A stretch of 64,000 nt of DNA from Flavobacterium sp. N502540. GTDB lineage: Bacteria > Bacteroidota > Bacteroidia > Flavobacteriales > Flavobacteriaceae. Position numbers and translations under genes: made by a program. The stretch is taken from the NCBI RefSeq assembly GCF_025947365.1, contig NZ_CP110012.1:2046001-2110000 (forward strand). The letters run 5' to 3'. Shown here one piece after another: positions 15,250 to 24,530 of the stretch (position 1 is its first letter; each line of letters starts with the position of its first letter). The notes beneath the pieces were generated by a model, which was given only the letters and a program-made list of their open reading frames with translations, had not been told where the DNA came from and did no database searches.

Positions 15250-15999
15250 TTAATTGATACGATCGGTTTTTAGTTTCTTAAATTCTTCATTTTTGGCAAA
15301 TAAAAAATCCATTGTGGATAAGATATTGTTGTTTTTTAAAAGAGTTTCAGATGTTGGGTCGGCATCACAAAATTCAATAAAGAGATCTTTCTCTTCTGGT
15401 TTCAGGTGTAAATCTTTGATGAAAAAATCATTTGGAATTGATGTTGCCAGCAGCTTTTTAAAATTAGTTTTGGGAGCTTTATTTTTGATCGGCTCATCGT
15501 CTTTGTTCCGGAACAAATTGTATAAACCTTTTCCAATTCTTGCAAAATCGATACCGTTTGTAATAGTTCCGTTGTAAACACCGGTGTATTTTTGTAAAGA
15601 GCCAGCATCTTTTGCCAATTTTATATCGTCTGCTTCTTGTTGAGAGATTTTTACCGGATCAAATTTGATATTGGTAATCACTACCTCATTTAATTCTTCC
15701 GGTTTTATAACCATATTAATTACGATGTTGTTCTGATTGATGTTTTCCTGTGTTATTTTTAGTCGGGTAAAAAAGTAGTCTTTTGAAAAAAACAATAAGC
15801 TATCCTTACTTCTAACGAGAATAGAAAATTCTCCCAAATGATTAGTTGTTGTGCTTGTTTTAGCTGTTTTGTTTATGACTTCGACTTTATTAAGTGGATT
15901 GTTATTGGATATTACTTTTCCGTGAAGTAATTTTTCTGATTGTGAAACAGACAGCTGATAGGTGAAAAAAGAAATTGTAGTGAGTAATTTTACTTTCAT
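15250..15999 (-). CDS. Carboxypeptidase-like regulatory domain protein
   Basis: A 249-residue secreted protein. A signal peptide (KLLTTISFFTYQLSVSQS) precedes a CarboxypepD_reg-like beta-sandwich of about 80 residues: LLHGKVISNNNPLNKVEVIN, then TTTNHLGEFSILV and the LLFFSKDYFFTR turn. The remaining 150 residues are helical and carry no known domain (IKLAKDAGSLQKYTGVYNG). Such proteins in Bacteroidota are often periplasmic or outer-membrane associated, but without a TonB-dependent barrel or sorting domain this one has no readable task. It is a single gene, separated from the next by a long palindrome. Confidence 0.8.
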   Translation of the reverse strand: MKVKLLTTISFFTYQLSVSQSEKLLHGKVISNNNPLNKVEVINKTAKTSTTTNHLGEFSILVRSKDSLLFFSKDYFFTRLKITQENINQNNIVINMVIKPEELNEVVITNIKFDPVKISQQEADDIKLAKDAGSLQKYTGVYNGTITNGIDFARIGKGLYNLFRNKDDEPIKNKAPKTNFKKLLATSIPNDFFIKDLHLKPEEKDLFIEFCDADPTSETLLKNNNILSTMDFLFAKNEEFKKLKTDRIN

Positions 16000-16076
16000 T
16001 TAGTGGTAATTAGTTGAAAGTAAAATTATTAGAATAGTCTTAATGAAATCTTAGTGAAGATGTAAAGTCTTGTTAA

Positions 16077-16126
16077 TTAATTTGGGTCATAATTTATTCT
16101 GATTAATAAATTATGACCCAAATTAA
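16077..16126. terminator. Perfect 22-bp palindrome, terminator-like hairpin
   Basis: The left arm 16077-16098 and right arm 16105-16126 are perfect complements (core TTGGGTCATAATTTATT), with a 6-nt loop. It lies 21 bp after the stop of the minus-strand beta-propeller gene. There is no T run after it on either strand, so it may act as a stabilising 3' hairpin or a repeat instead of a standard intrinsic terminator. Confidence 0.55.
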
Positions 16127-16147
16127 CTGTATAAAAAAAGAAAAGTG

Positions 16148-17524
16148 CTATTCTATGGTAATTTTTTGAAAAGACCATTCTTTGTTTAAACCTGCTCCTG
16201 TGGCTTTTGTTATAACAAATAAATTGTTCCCTGAAGAGTCACTAAATGCAAAATAGGGTTCAGGATCGTAGAACTTTCCAACACCATTATTACTAATTAT
16301 CATATATTTTTCTAATTCTATTTTCTTTTTATAAGTAAGATTACTAGAATTGTATACGTATATAAATGGAGCTTTTTTAGGTGTCCAGGAATCTCCGGTC
16401 GTTAAAATTAAATATAGATTATTTTTAGCTGATGAATGATCTAGCCATTCTATATTTGAATTTGAATCGGTATTTATTTTTCCATTGTATATCATGTCCT
16501 GGTTCCTGATTTCTGATGTTTTTAGGACTGTCTTACCTCGTGTAAATATTCTGGTTCCATCTTCAGAAAACCATAGATTTCCATTCATTGGATAATCTCC
16601 GTGGTATGGAGAGTCATACACATATTGAGCAATGCCATTTTGAATGCTGTATTTTTCAATATCAGAAGGAGTTAAACCATTGTTTGCACCATAAATGTAA
16701 TTGGTGAATGGTTGTAGTCTTGCTTTAGTGCCTGCGTATATTTGATTACCGGTGTGCAGGTTTTCGTTGTTATTTGGTATATTCAAATTCACACATCTAA
16801 TTTGCGCCCGTTGATCCCGTTCAGGAAAAACGTAGGCCCACTTATTACTTGTGAGTACAATATCAATCGCATAACATGATATATCGTAAGTATTTATTAC
16901 AGATTTAGTATTTAAATCGATATACGTAATATGTGCGTCATGTCCAACGGCTGCAGTTTTCCCGTCTTGGGAAATGGAGATACATGTTGGGACGTATAAT
17001 AAAGGAATACTTTGAGTTGTTCCGGAGGCCGAGGTTAAGATGTTAACCGCCGCAGGACTTGCGGAAACATAAACCAATTGATTAGTAGATTTGGAAAATT
17101 CGGCATCAACAACATCAGTTTGCAAAAACGTTTTTTGCTCTATAAAATTATTGACACTCACAACAATAGAGTCCTTCTTGTTGTTAATGTTTAAATATAA
17201 TTTAGAAAACACTTTACCACTAACCAGATTTTTTCTATCTACAGAAATAGCTACCTCACTGTGATTATTAGCAGTAATATTACCTGTGTTTGAAGAAAGT
17301 GTAATATAACTTTTTGAACTGGTAATGCTATAATTGATCGTCGTTTTACCGTCATTATTGATTGATAGTATCAGTTTGTCATTTACTGTATTGAAGTTTA
17401 AAGAGTCAGGTATTGAATAGGAAATATTTTCGTTTTCAATATCTTTAGGGTTCTCTTTTGAATCATTGCTTGAACAGCTAAAAAGGGTAAATGTTAGAAT
17501 TATAAGAGTTATGATTTTTTTCAT
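16148..17524 (-). CDS. BACON-plus-beta-propeller lipoprotein
   Basis: A 458-residue predicted lipoprotein. ATG 17524 is chosen because MKKIITLIILTFTLFSC is an ideal lipoprotein signal, with Cys at the lipobox. Residues about 30-130 form a BACON-like all-beta domain (SLNFNTVNDKLILSINNDG, YITLSSNTGNITANN). The rest is a YncE-like seven-bladed propeller candidate with repeats such as QLVYVSASPAAVNIL, TAAVGHDAHITYIDL and KWAYVFPERD. The next gene upstream encodes a paralogue of the propeller lacking the BACON domain. Role unknown; surface or periplasmic binding is likely. The acidic residues after Cys fit surface export. Confidence 0.8.
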   Translation of the reverse strand: MKKIITLIILTFTLFSCSSNDSKENPKDIENENISYSIPDSLNFNTVNDKLILSINNDGKTTINYSITSSKSYITLSSNTGNITANNHSEVAISVDRKNLVSGKVFSKLYLNINNKKDSIVVSVNNFIEQKTFLQTDVVDAEFSKSTNQLVYVSASPAAVNILTSASGTTQSIPLLYVPTCISISQDGKTAAVGHDAHITYIDLNTKSVINTYDISCYAIDIVLTSNKWAYVFPERDQRAQIRCVNLNIPNNNENLHTGNQIYAGTKARLQPFTNYIYGANNGLTPSDIEKYSIQNGIAQYVYDSPYHGDYPMNGNLWFSEDGTRIFTRGKTVLKTSEIRNQDMIYNGKINTDSNSNIEWLDHSSAKNNLYLILTTGDSWTPKKAPFIYVYNSSNLTYKKKIELEKYMIISNNGVGKFYDPEPYFAFSDSSGNNLFVITKATGAGLNKEWSFQKITIE

Positions 17525-17611
17525 TAAGATAAAATATTTAATTGCTTTTGACGGTAAAAGCTTCTTTAAAAAATGCAAATATAAATAAGAATATAATAGT
17601 ACGGAAAAGCT

Positions 17612-18676
17612 TTACTGAACTTTTAGTTTTTGAATTCCCCACTCATTATCTAAATCAGATTGAACGGCTTTTGTGATGACAAATAGATTATCTCCGGTCG
17701 AATCACTAAATACAAACTGAGGTTCTGCATCGTAATAAGTTACAGTATTTTTATTGACTTTGGAAAATTTTTCTAACTCTAATTTACTTTTAAAAGTGAG
17801 ATTTGAATCATTATAGACATAGATATACGGAGATTTGACCTGCGAATAATAATTTCCATTCGAAAGAATTAAGTATAAATTATTTTTAGCCGCTGAATGA
17901 TCCAGCCACTCTACATTTGAATTTAAATCTGCTTCGATTTTACCGTTAAATACCATGTCCTGGCTATTTAGTTCGGAAGTTTTTAAAACAGATCGGTTGC
18001 TGGAAAATAATCTATTACCATCTTCTGAAAACCAAATACTTTTTATTAAGACGTAGCCACCTTCTTCGTATTTTGATTCAAAATTATTATCGATATTTCC
18101 ATTTTGAATATTGAACCTTTCTATTATAGCCCTTGAGGTTGAATTTTGTGCATAAATATATTTTCCTGAAGGATGAAGCCTTCCTTTTGTTCCGGCGTAT
18201 ATTTGATTGTAAATATTTATTGGTTCTTCATTGTCTTGCAACAAATTCATATTAATACTTCTTACATAGGTCCACTGATCTTTTTTAGGAAAAACGTATG
18301 CCCATTTATCATTCCCAAGTACAATATCAAGAGCATCACAAGAAATGTCATAAGTATTAATGATTGATTTAGTGGCTAGGTTTATATATGTTATATGACC
18401 ATCATGACCCACTACTGCCGTTTTTGCATCTAAAGAAACAGATAGACAGGTCGGTTTATGTATCAATGGAATACTTTCGGTAGTTTCTGAATTAGTATTG
18501 AAGATATTAATTTGAGATGGATTTGATGAAATATAAACGATTTGATCACTTTTTTTTGAGTACTCAGCATCAATGACGTCTGTCTTTAAAACTATTTTAT
18601 CTTCTTTAAGTTCGTTATCATTTTCGCAGCTAAATAGAGTTAAGAATACAGCAGTTAAAAGTAGAATTTTCTTCAT
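17612..18676 (-). CDS. Beta-propeller lipoprotein (paralogue of the downstream gene)
   Basis: A 354-residue predicted lipoprotein; start ATG 18676 gives MKKILLLTAVFLTLFSC with the lipobox Cys followed by acidic ENDNELKED. The propeller matches the neighbour's segment by segment: TAVVGHDGHITYINL against TAAVGHDAHITYIDL, KWAYVFPKKD against KWAYVFPERD, and EWLDHSAAKNNLYLIL against EWLDHSSAKNNLYLIL. The pair is clearly a tandem duplication, and this copy lacks the BACON domain. Spacing between the two is 87 bp, so co-transcription is likely. No enzymatic motif was seen. Confidence 0.8.
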   Translation of the reverse strand: MKKILLLTAVFLTLFSCENDNELKEDKIVLKTDVIDAEYSKKSDQIVYISSNPSQINIFNTNSETTESIPLIHKPTCLSVSLDAKTAVVGHDGHITYINLATKSIINTYDISCDALDIVLGNDKWAYVFPKKDQWTYVRSINMNLLQDNEEPINIYNQIYAGTKGRLHPSGKYIYAQNSTSRAIIERFNIQNGNIDNNFESKYEEGGYVLIKSIWFSEDGNRLFSSNRSVLKTSELNSQDMVFNGKIEADLNSNVEWLDHSAAKNNLYLILSNGNYYSQVKSPYIYVYNDSNLTFKSKLELEKFSKVNKNTVTYYDAEPQFVFSDSTGDNLFVITKAVQSDLDNEWGIQKLKVQ

Positions 18677-18745
18677 GTTAAGGATATGCAATTAGTTTGT
18701 AATGTGTGAGTATAATCTGTTTTTTAAACAAGCGTAAATAAAAAT

Positions 18746-19954
18746 TTAAATGCCATTTGCCAAAATAAACCCGCTTGTCCAGGCATTTTGAAAATTAAAC
18801 CCGCCTGTAATGGCATCTATGTTTACAATTTCACCTGCAAAATAGAGGTTTTCATGTAGTTTGCTTTCCATGGTTTTGAAGTTGATTTCTTTTAAATCGA
18901 TTCCTCCTGCGGTAACAAATTCTTCTTTAAAAGTGCTCTTTCCGTTGACCTGAAATGTTGCTTTTGTAAGTTGTGAAGCGAGCTGTTGCAATTGATTTTT
19001 AGATAAATCGGCCCATTTGGTTTCGGTGTCAATGCCCGAAGCCAGAACCAGGCTTTCCCACAAACGATTCGGAAAATCGAAAGGTGATTTTTTTGAAACG
19101 GCTTTCTTCGCATGTTCCTGTTTTAGCTCTTTCAGTATTTTTTCAGCATCTTCGGTGTCAACATCATTTAACCAATTGACGAAAATAGTAAACTGATAAT
19201 TTTTATCGAATAGGGTACGGGCTCCCCAGGCCGAAAGTTTCAGAATGGCCGGGCCGCTCATTCCCCAATGTGTGATTAACAAAGGTCCGGTCGACTCGAG
19301 TTTGGTATCTTTTACGGTTACAGTGACTTGTGCTGCAACACCGGGTAATTCTTTTATTCGGGGATCTTTGATATTGAAAGTGAATAATGAGGGAACCGGG
19401 CTTACAATTGCATGCCCTTGGTTTTGCAACATTTCCCAGATTTTAGGATTGCTTCCGGTGGCCATTACTAATTTTTCGGCAGCGAAATTTTCATTTTGAG
19501 TATCAATTTTCCAACAATCTTCTTTTTTAAAAATCGATTGTACGCTTTGTCCCGTGAGTACCTTTATGCCTAGTTTTTCGGTTGCTCTTAAGAAACAATC
19601 GATAATGGTTTGTGAGGAATTGGAAACAGGAAACATTCTGCCATCTTCTTCGATTTTTAACTCGACACCATGCTTTTCGAACCATTCGATCGTGTCACCT
19701 GAGCAAAACTGATGAAAAGGACCGCGAAGTTCTTTTTCGCCACGCGGATAAAATTTAACCAATTCATTCGGTTCAAAACAGGCATGCGTTACGTTACATC
19801 TTCCGCCGCCTGAAACACGAACTTTAGAAAGTACTTCTTTTCCGCGTTCTAAAATGGCAATTTTTAGTTTAGGATTTTTCTCTGCAATATTAATCGCTGT
19901 GAAAAAACCTGCAGCACCTCCGCCAACGATGATTATGTCGAAATTTTGAGTCAT
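18746..19954 (-). CDS. HI0933/YhiN family flavoprotein
   Basis: A 402-residue NAD(P)/FAD-dependent oxidoreductase of the HI0933 family. The N-terminal dinucleotide fold is IIVGGGAAGFFTAINIAEKN, followed by VRVSGGGRCNVTHA, the hallmark of this family. Later, ATGSNPKIWEML and the C-terminal TAGGIDLKEINFKTMESKLHENLYFAGEIVNIDAITGG region close the FAD site. No partner or substrate is known for most members. It is cytoplasmic, with no signal. It precedes the propeller pair on the same strand, 69 bp away, with no sign of a shared role. Confidence 0.92.
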   Translation of the reverse strand: MTQNFDIIIVGGGAAGFFTAINIAEKNPKLKIAILERGKEVLSKVRVSGGGRCNVTHACFEPNELVKFYPRGEKELRGPFHQFCSGDTIEWFEKHGVELKIEEDGRMFPVSNSSQTIIDCFLRATEKLGIKVLTGQSVQSIFKKEDCWKIDTQNENFAAEKLVMATGSNPKIWEMLQNQGHAIVSPVPSLFTFNIKDPRIKELPGVAAQVTVTVKDTKLESTGPLLITHWGMSGPAILKLSAWGARTLFDKNYQFTIFVNWLNDVDTEDAEKILKELKQEHAKKAVSKKSPFDFPNRLWESLVLASGIDTETKWADLSKNQLQQLASQLTKATFQVNGKSTFKEEFVTAGGIDLKEINFKTMESKLHENLYFAGEIVNIDAITGGFNFQNAWTSGFILANGI

Positions 19955-19966
19955 ATTTTTTTATTT

Positions 19967-20027
19967 GCCACAAATTCACAATTTTTTATTCTCAGAGATA
20001 AGAAAAAATACTTCGTGAATTTGGGGC
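19967..20027. repeat. GCCAC-AAATTCAC inverted repeat
   Basis: GCCACAAATTCACA (19967-19980) and TTCGTGAATTTGGGGC (20012-20027) pair imperfectly. This is a shorter relative of the hairpin at 20793-20853, on the other side of the glycerophosphodiesterase gene. Confidence 0.6.
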
Positions 20028-20037
20028 TATTTTAAAC

Positions 20038-20715
20038 TTATATTTTGTCCGGACAGTCAGAAATGATTCCGTCTATATTATAATTCTTTACTTTTTGAAT
20101 GTCTTCTTCCGTATTAACGGTCCATGGGAAAACGAGAAATCCTTTTTCCTGCATTTGGCTTACATTTTCTAAATCCAGCAGGTGATAATCAGGATGAATG
20201 GCTTTCGCTTTTATGGTTTTGGCGAAAGCTAGAGCAGTATCAAGATCTTCTTCTGTTAAAACACCAATAGGAATTTTTGGATTTAAATAGGATGTTTCCT
20301 GCAGCATATTCCAATCGAAACTTGAAACTATAAAATGATTGTAGTTCCAGTTTTTTTCTGAGATATATTGTTCAATTAATGCGACAACTTTTTTTGGGGT
20401 TCCTAAACCTTTTAATTCGACATTAATGAAACATTTTTTGTCAACCAGATCAAAAACTTCGTTTAAAGTTGGAATTTCATATTGCCCGGCAATCAAAAAT
20501 GATTTTAGTTCGGCTAAGGTATATTGAGTGATCTCGCCCATTCCGTTGGCCATTTTGTCAATGGTTTCATCGTGCATTACAATTATATGTCCATCAGCGC
20601 TTAAGTGAACATCAAGTTCAATTCCGTCAGCATTGAGATCTAACGCTTTCTGAAATGCTTTTAAAGTGTTCTCAGGTTCGTAAGCTTTTGCGCCTCTGTG
20701 TGCTATTTTTAGCAT
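20038..20715 (-). CDS. Glycerophosphodiester phosphodiesterase
   Basis: A 225-residue GDPD-family TIM barrel that splits glycerophosphodiesters to glycerol-3-phosphate and an alcohol. The metal and catalytic residues are seen in IAHRGAKAYEPENTLKAFQKAL (His-Arg and Glu), ADGIELDVHLSADGHIIVMHDETID (Glu/Asp metal ligands and catalytic His) and INVELKG. The C-terminal VFPWTVNTEEDI is the expected late barrel strand. It has no signal peptide, so it is a cytoplasmic type like UgpQ. It is flanked on both sides by short inverted repeats and appears to be a single-gene unit. Confidence 0.93.
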   Translation of the reverse strand: MLKIAHRGAKAYEPENTLKAFQKALDLNADGIELDVHLSADGHIIVMHDETIDKMANGMGEITQYTLAELKSFLIAGQYEIPTLNEVFDLVDKKCFINVELKGLGTPKKVVALIEQYISEKNWNYNHFIVSSFDWNMLQETSYLNPKIPIGVLTEEDLDTALAFAKTIKAKAIHPDYHLLDLENVSQMQEKGFLVFPWTVNTEEDIQKVKNYNIDGIISDCPDKI

Positions 20716-20732
20716 TTTGCAGTATTTTTTCT

Positions 20733-20772
20733 AACCGCAAAGGTCGCAAAGTTTTACGCAAGGTTAGCAAGG
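20733..20772. repeat. GCAAAGGTCGCAAAG repeat
   Basis: AACCGCAAAGGTCGCAAAG and TTTTACGCAAGGTTAGCAAGG form a short repeat in GCAA words. A truncated, reversed echo (CTTTGCGGTTAAG) occurs at 22615-22627. This is a recognisable Bacteroidota intergenic repeat type. Confidence 0.5.
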
Positions 20773-20792
20773 AATTTATTAAAAATTAAATA

Positions 20793-20853
20793 GCCACGAA
20801 TTCACGAATTATTTTTTATAATCTTTGAAAATAAAAATTCGTGAATTTGTGGC
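20793..20853. repeat. 18-bp inverted repeat (GCCACGAATTCACGAATT)
   Basis: The left arm 20793-20810 and the right arm 20836-20853 are complementary with one mismatch, around a 25-nt A+T-rich loop. The same arm sequence recurs at 22603-22615 and 19967-19980, so it is a repeat family and not just a terminator. It lies after the amylase gene stop (minus strand), 44 bp away. Confidence 0.7.
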
Positions 20854-20896
20854 AAAAAAACTTTGTGAATCTTTACGTTTCTCTGGGGTAAAATCG

Positions 20897-22561
20897 TTAT
20901 TCTTTTTCCAGTAAAACGATATCGAAATCGCTATCAATAATTACTTTTCCGTTAATTACTTCAACTTTCAGGCTGGAGTAAGCGTCTTTTAATTTTGTTC
21001 CGTTTAGGAAGATTTCGCCAACAGTTAGCTCTTTTTTTCCTTTGGGTAAATCTAACCCAATTACAACTTTATCATTATAAGTATCTTTTGTGAAAGTTCT
21101 CGAAAAAATATAAGGTTGTGCGCTAATCTGATGGTGAATTCCTGCACCCACAGCGGGATGATTTCTTCTAAACTGTCCTAATTTTTGCCAGTGTAAAAGT
21201 GTTTTTTGAGTTTCAGGACTGTTTTGAATATCGTCCCAATTCATGTTAGAACGCAAAGTGGCATCGCCCTGAGTTCCTTCAATCACCAGAGAGCGATTGG
21301 ATTCATCACCATAATAAACCTGAGACATTCCGGGGGAGAGTAGCAGTTTGGTTCCCGCTTCAATACTTTTTACACGATAGGCATCAAAAGGCTGACCATC
21401 GTCATGCGAGGACATATAATTCAAAACCGAATATCCTTTTAAATCATTTTGAAGATGATTGGAATATTTCGAAAATAAATTTTCATAATTGTTCTGAGCG
21501 GCATTCCACTTGAATTCGAAGTTAATCATACTGTTGAAACCGTTTTGGAAATAATTCACTTTACGGTCTCCAAAATCATAATCTTGACCACCACTTATTC
21601 CATATCCGTAAACTTCGGCAATCGTATAAAAAGGGTTTTGGTCCAAGACTTCCTGAGGATGGTTCTTTTTCCAACTATCGAAAGCATAGTCACATTCTTT
21701 TTTAAAATCGGCCCAGACACTTTCTTCGGTATGTTTTACAGTATCTCCTCTGTAACCGTCAATGCCAAATTCTGAAATATAATCTGTCAGCCATTTTATG
21801 ATGTAATATTTGGGACTTCTTGGATATCCTGTCCTTTTGAAGAATTCATCCAGTGTGGCGATTTCTTTTTCATAACGGCCTTCTTTTTTCCACTTTTCGA
21901 TTAAAAGCGATGGTAATTCAACATTCTGAGTGCTTTCTGTTTTTACATCCGGAAGGTTGTCAACTAAAGTGCACATGGTTGTATTTTCAAATGATTTGTA
22001 ATCACAAACCACTCCTGTTCGCACCCAGTCTGAAGGCCAAACGGGATCTTCGGGAGTTACAGGACCTGTATGGTTGATAACACCGTCCAGAATAATGCGG
22101 ATGCCTTTTGCATGAGCTTTTTTGACTAAATTGGCTAAGTCCTCCTTAGTTCCGAAATTAGGATCCAAAGCCGTCCAGTCTTTTGCCCAATAGCCATGAA
22201 AGCCATAACTAAGACCTGTTCCTTCGTCAACTCCGTCGTGTATTTGTTCTACGATTGGAGTTAACCAGATCGCATTGATTCCCAATTGAGTGAAATAACC
22301 GCTTTCGATTTTTTGGGTAATTCCGATGATATCACCGCCTTCAAAACCACGTAATTTTCCGGGAGTTTTAGTTCGGTTGAAGTTAACGTCATTAGAAGTA
22401 TCTCCGTTATAAAAGCGATCGGTAAGTAAGAAATAAACATTGGCTCCTTCCCAAATGAAGGGTGTTTTTGAAGTATCGTTATTCATTGTAACTGATTTTG
22501 AGCCAGAACAACTCATTATTAAGGATACTAAAGGTAAAAAAAGGAAAATGTATTTTTTCAT
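20897..22561 (-). CDS. GH13 alpha-amylase-type lipoprotein
   Basis: A 554-residue GH13 enzyme that cuts alpha-1,4-glucans. A lipoprotein signal (MKKYIFLFLPLVSLIMSC) puts it on a membrane; no acidic cluster follows Cys, so I expect it to face the periplasm. The (beta/alpha)8 barrel runs from VYFLLTDRFYNGD. Region I is GVINHTG, the nucleophile Asp is in GIDGYRGDTVKH (about residue 272), the acid/base Glu in YTIAEVYGYG (about 315) and the third Asp in SSHDDGQPF (about 387). It is the last gene of the minus-strand starch operon. Exact specificity (amylase, neopullulanase or cyclomaltodextrinase) cannot be told. Confidence 0.93.
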   Translation of the reverse strand: MKKYIFLFLPLVSLIMSCSGSKSVTMNNDTSKTPFIWEGANVYFLLTDRFYNGDTSNDVNFNRTKTPGKLRGFEGGDIIGITQKIESGYFTQLGINAIWLTPIVEQIHDGVDEGTGLSYGFHGYWAKDWTALDPNFGTKEDLANLVKKAHAKGIRIILDGVINHTGPVTPEDPVWPSDWVRTGVVCDYKSFENTTMCTLVDNLPDVKTESTQNVELPSLLIEKWKKEGRYEKEIATLDEFFKRTGYPRSPKYYIIKWLTDYISEFGIDGYRGDTVKHTEESVWADFKKECDYAFDSWKKNHPQEVLDQNPFYTIAEVYGYGISGGQDYDFGDRKVNYFQNGFNSMINFEFKWNAAQNNYENLFSKYSNHLQNDLKGYSVLNYMSSHDDGQPFDAYRVKSIEAGTKLLLSPGMSQVYYGDESNRSLVIEGTQGDATLRSNMNWDDIQNSPETQKTLLHWQKLGQFRRNHPAVGAGIHHQISAQPYIFSRTFTKDTYNDKVVIGLDLPKGKKELTVGEIFLNGTKLKDAYSSLKVEVINGKVIIDSDFDIVLLEKE

Positions 22562-22631
22562 TATTTAGGATTTTTTTAGACATGGATTATGTTGAAAAAA
22601 ATAGCCACGAATTCACTTTGCGGTTAAGCTT

Positions 22632-24491
22632 TTATTCCAATTCTAAAACCAGTGCTGACTTAGGTTCTAAAGTAATTTCAGAAGACAAATCGAATGTTTT
22701 TCCGGTGATCACATCTTTACCTGTTTTAAAAGTTTTGATGTTTTCTTTAAAACGGTTTGTTTTTACAACTTGCTCTTTTGCGTTATTATTGAACACGACC
22801 ATTACGGTTTTAGCATCTGTATATCTGAAATAGACATATGTATTGTTTTCCGGAATGTAATGTGTCATTTTTCCGAAATGAACAGCTTCGTTTGATTTTC
22901 TCCAGTGGAATAATTTAGAGGTAAAATCAAAGTAAGCAGCCTGTTCAGCTGTTCTGCCTTCTTTGATGAAAGCATTGTTTTTGTCGCCAGCCCATCCGCC
23001 AGGGAAATCCTGACGAATGTCGGCATCGCCTTTGCTTTTGTCGCCGCCCATTCCAATTTCGGAACCGTAATATACTTGCGGAATTCCACGAATTGTAGCC
23101 AATAAAGTCATTGTTAGTTTGTATTTTGCTAAATCATATTTAAAATTATGATTGATACGGTCGGTGTCGTGATTTTCGGCAAAAACTAAAATATTATTGG
23201 TGTTTGGATACAAATAATCCATTGCGAAATTGTTGTAGAATTTAATCATTCCATTATCCCAGCTTGGTTCATTTTCGTTGAAAGCTGAACTAATCTGACT
23301 TTGAAGTGTAAAATCCATCACACTTGGTAAATTGGAATTGTAATTTTCGATTGCTCCAATTTTACTGTCTTTTTGCCAATAAGCTAAATTTGCCTGATTG
23401 TGCATCCAGATTTCTCCAACGATATTGAAATTAGGATATTCGTTCGTAACTGCTTTTGCCCAATTGGCCATTGCGGTTTGATCAGAGTAGTTGTAAGTGT
23501 CAACTCTGAATCCGTCAAGATTGGCATATTCAATCCACCAGATCGCATTTTGGGTCAGGTATTTGGCAACCAAAGGATTTCTTAAGTTCAAGTCGGGCAT
23601 TGAAGGCACAAACCAGCCGTCAACACAAACTTCCTGATCTATTTTTGAAGCATGAATATCGGTAATTACTTCACGACGGTGGTGCGTTTGCGTAAAAGTC
23701 TCAAATTGATTGAACCATGTTTTGGTCGGAATATCTTTCATCATCCAATGGGTAATTCCCCAGTGGTTGGTCACATAATCCATAACCAGTTTCATGTTTT
23801 TTTTATGCATTTCTGCCGACAGACGAACATAATCTTCATTCGTTCCGTAACGCGGATCGATTTTGTAAACGTCTGATTGTGCATAAGTATGGTAGGAGTG
23901 CTGTTTGTCGTTGTCTTCGCAAAGGGGTGTATTCCAAATAGTGGTTGCCCCAAGAGAGGAGATATAATCGAGGTTTTTAATGATTCCCTCGATGTCTCCA
24001 CCGTGACGGCCACTTGGATCCTGACGGTTCCCTTTTTCGGTTAATGCGGTATTACTGTCGTTCTTTGGATTTCCGTTGGCAAAACGATCCGGCATGATGA
24101 GGTACATTACATCCGATGCGTCATAGCTTTTTCGATCTGCCGAATTGGCTCTTCTTTCTTTAAGCGTGTATTTTTGAGTAAAGGCAACTTTGTTTTTGAT
24201 TTTGAAGGAGAAAACCAATTCAGAAGCTTTTACATCTTTAGTATCAATGGTTACAAAAAGATAATTTGGGTTTTCAGTTTTTTCGACATTTTTGATCGTC
24301 ACATTATTAGATACAGAAGTCTCGTATTGTGAAATGTCTTTTCCGTAGAACATAATCTGCAATTCGGGATTTTTCATCCCTGCATACCAAAAAGGAGGTT
24401 CTGTTTTTTGGATTTGCGCTTTCGCGGAAGCGGAAAACAGCAAAATTATCAGAACTAATTTATAGATAAGTGATGTTTTTTTGTTTTTCAT
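22632..24491 (-). CDS. GH13 neopullulanase/cyclomaltodextrinase (SusA-like)
   Basis: A 619-residue periplasmic enzyme. A Sec signal (LVLIILLFSASAKAQ) precedes an N-terminal cyclomaltodextrinase-N immunoglobulin-like domain (about 25-120; PPFWYAGMKNPELQIMFYG). The GH13 barrel follows with MPDRFANGNPKND, VTNHWG, the nucleophile region GFRVDTYNYSD, the acid/base region NIVGEIWMHN and FAENHDTDRI. This matches the SusA class, which breaks maltooligosaccharides in the periplasm. It is followed by a second GH13 gene and preceded by a terminator plus repeat DNA, so its expression may be partly separate from GH97/GH65. No anomalies were seen. Confidence 0.93.
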   Translation of the reverse strand: MKNKKTSLIYKLVLIILLFSASAKAQIQKTEPPFWYAGMKNPELQIMFYGKDISQYETSVSNNVTIKNVEKTENPNYLFVTIDTKDVKASELVFSFKIKNKVAFTQKYTLKERRANSADRKSYDASDVMYLIMPDRFANGNPKNDSNTALTEKGNRQDPSGRHGGDIEGIIKNLDYISSLGATTIWNTPLCEDNDKQHSYHTYAQSDVYKIDPRYGTNEDYVRLSAEMHKKNMKLVMDYVTNHWGITHWMMKDIPTKTWFNQFETFTQTHHRREVITDIHASKIDQEVCVDGWFVPSMPDLNLRNPLVAKYLTQNAIWWIEYANLDGFRVDTYNYSDQTAMANWAKAVTNEYPNFNIVGEIWMHNQANLAYWQKDSKIGAIENYNSNLPSVMDFTLQSQISSAFNENEPSWDNGMIKFYNNFAMDYLYPNTNNILVFAENHDTDRINHNFKYDLAKYKLTMTLLATIRGIPQVYYGSEIGMGGDKSKGDADIRQDFPGGWAGDKNNAFIKEGRTAEQAAYFDFTSKLFHWRKSNEAVHFGKMTHYIPENNTYVYFRYTDAKTVMVVFNNNAKEQVVKTNRFKENIKTFKTGKDVITGKTFDLSSEITLEPKSALVLELE

Positions 24492-24530
24492 AGTAATAGG
24501 TAGTTATTCTCATTGTTAGTTGAACAATTT

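Noticed and set aside
17525..17578. N-terminal extension of the BACON-propeller lipoprotein
   Set aside because: It would bury the lipoprotein signal; ATG 17524 gives a normal signal ending FSC.
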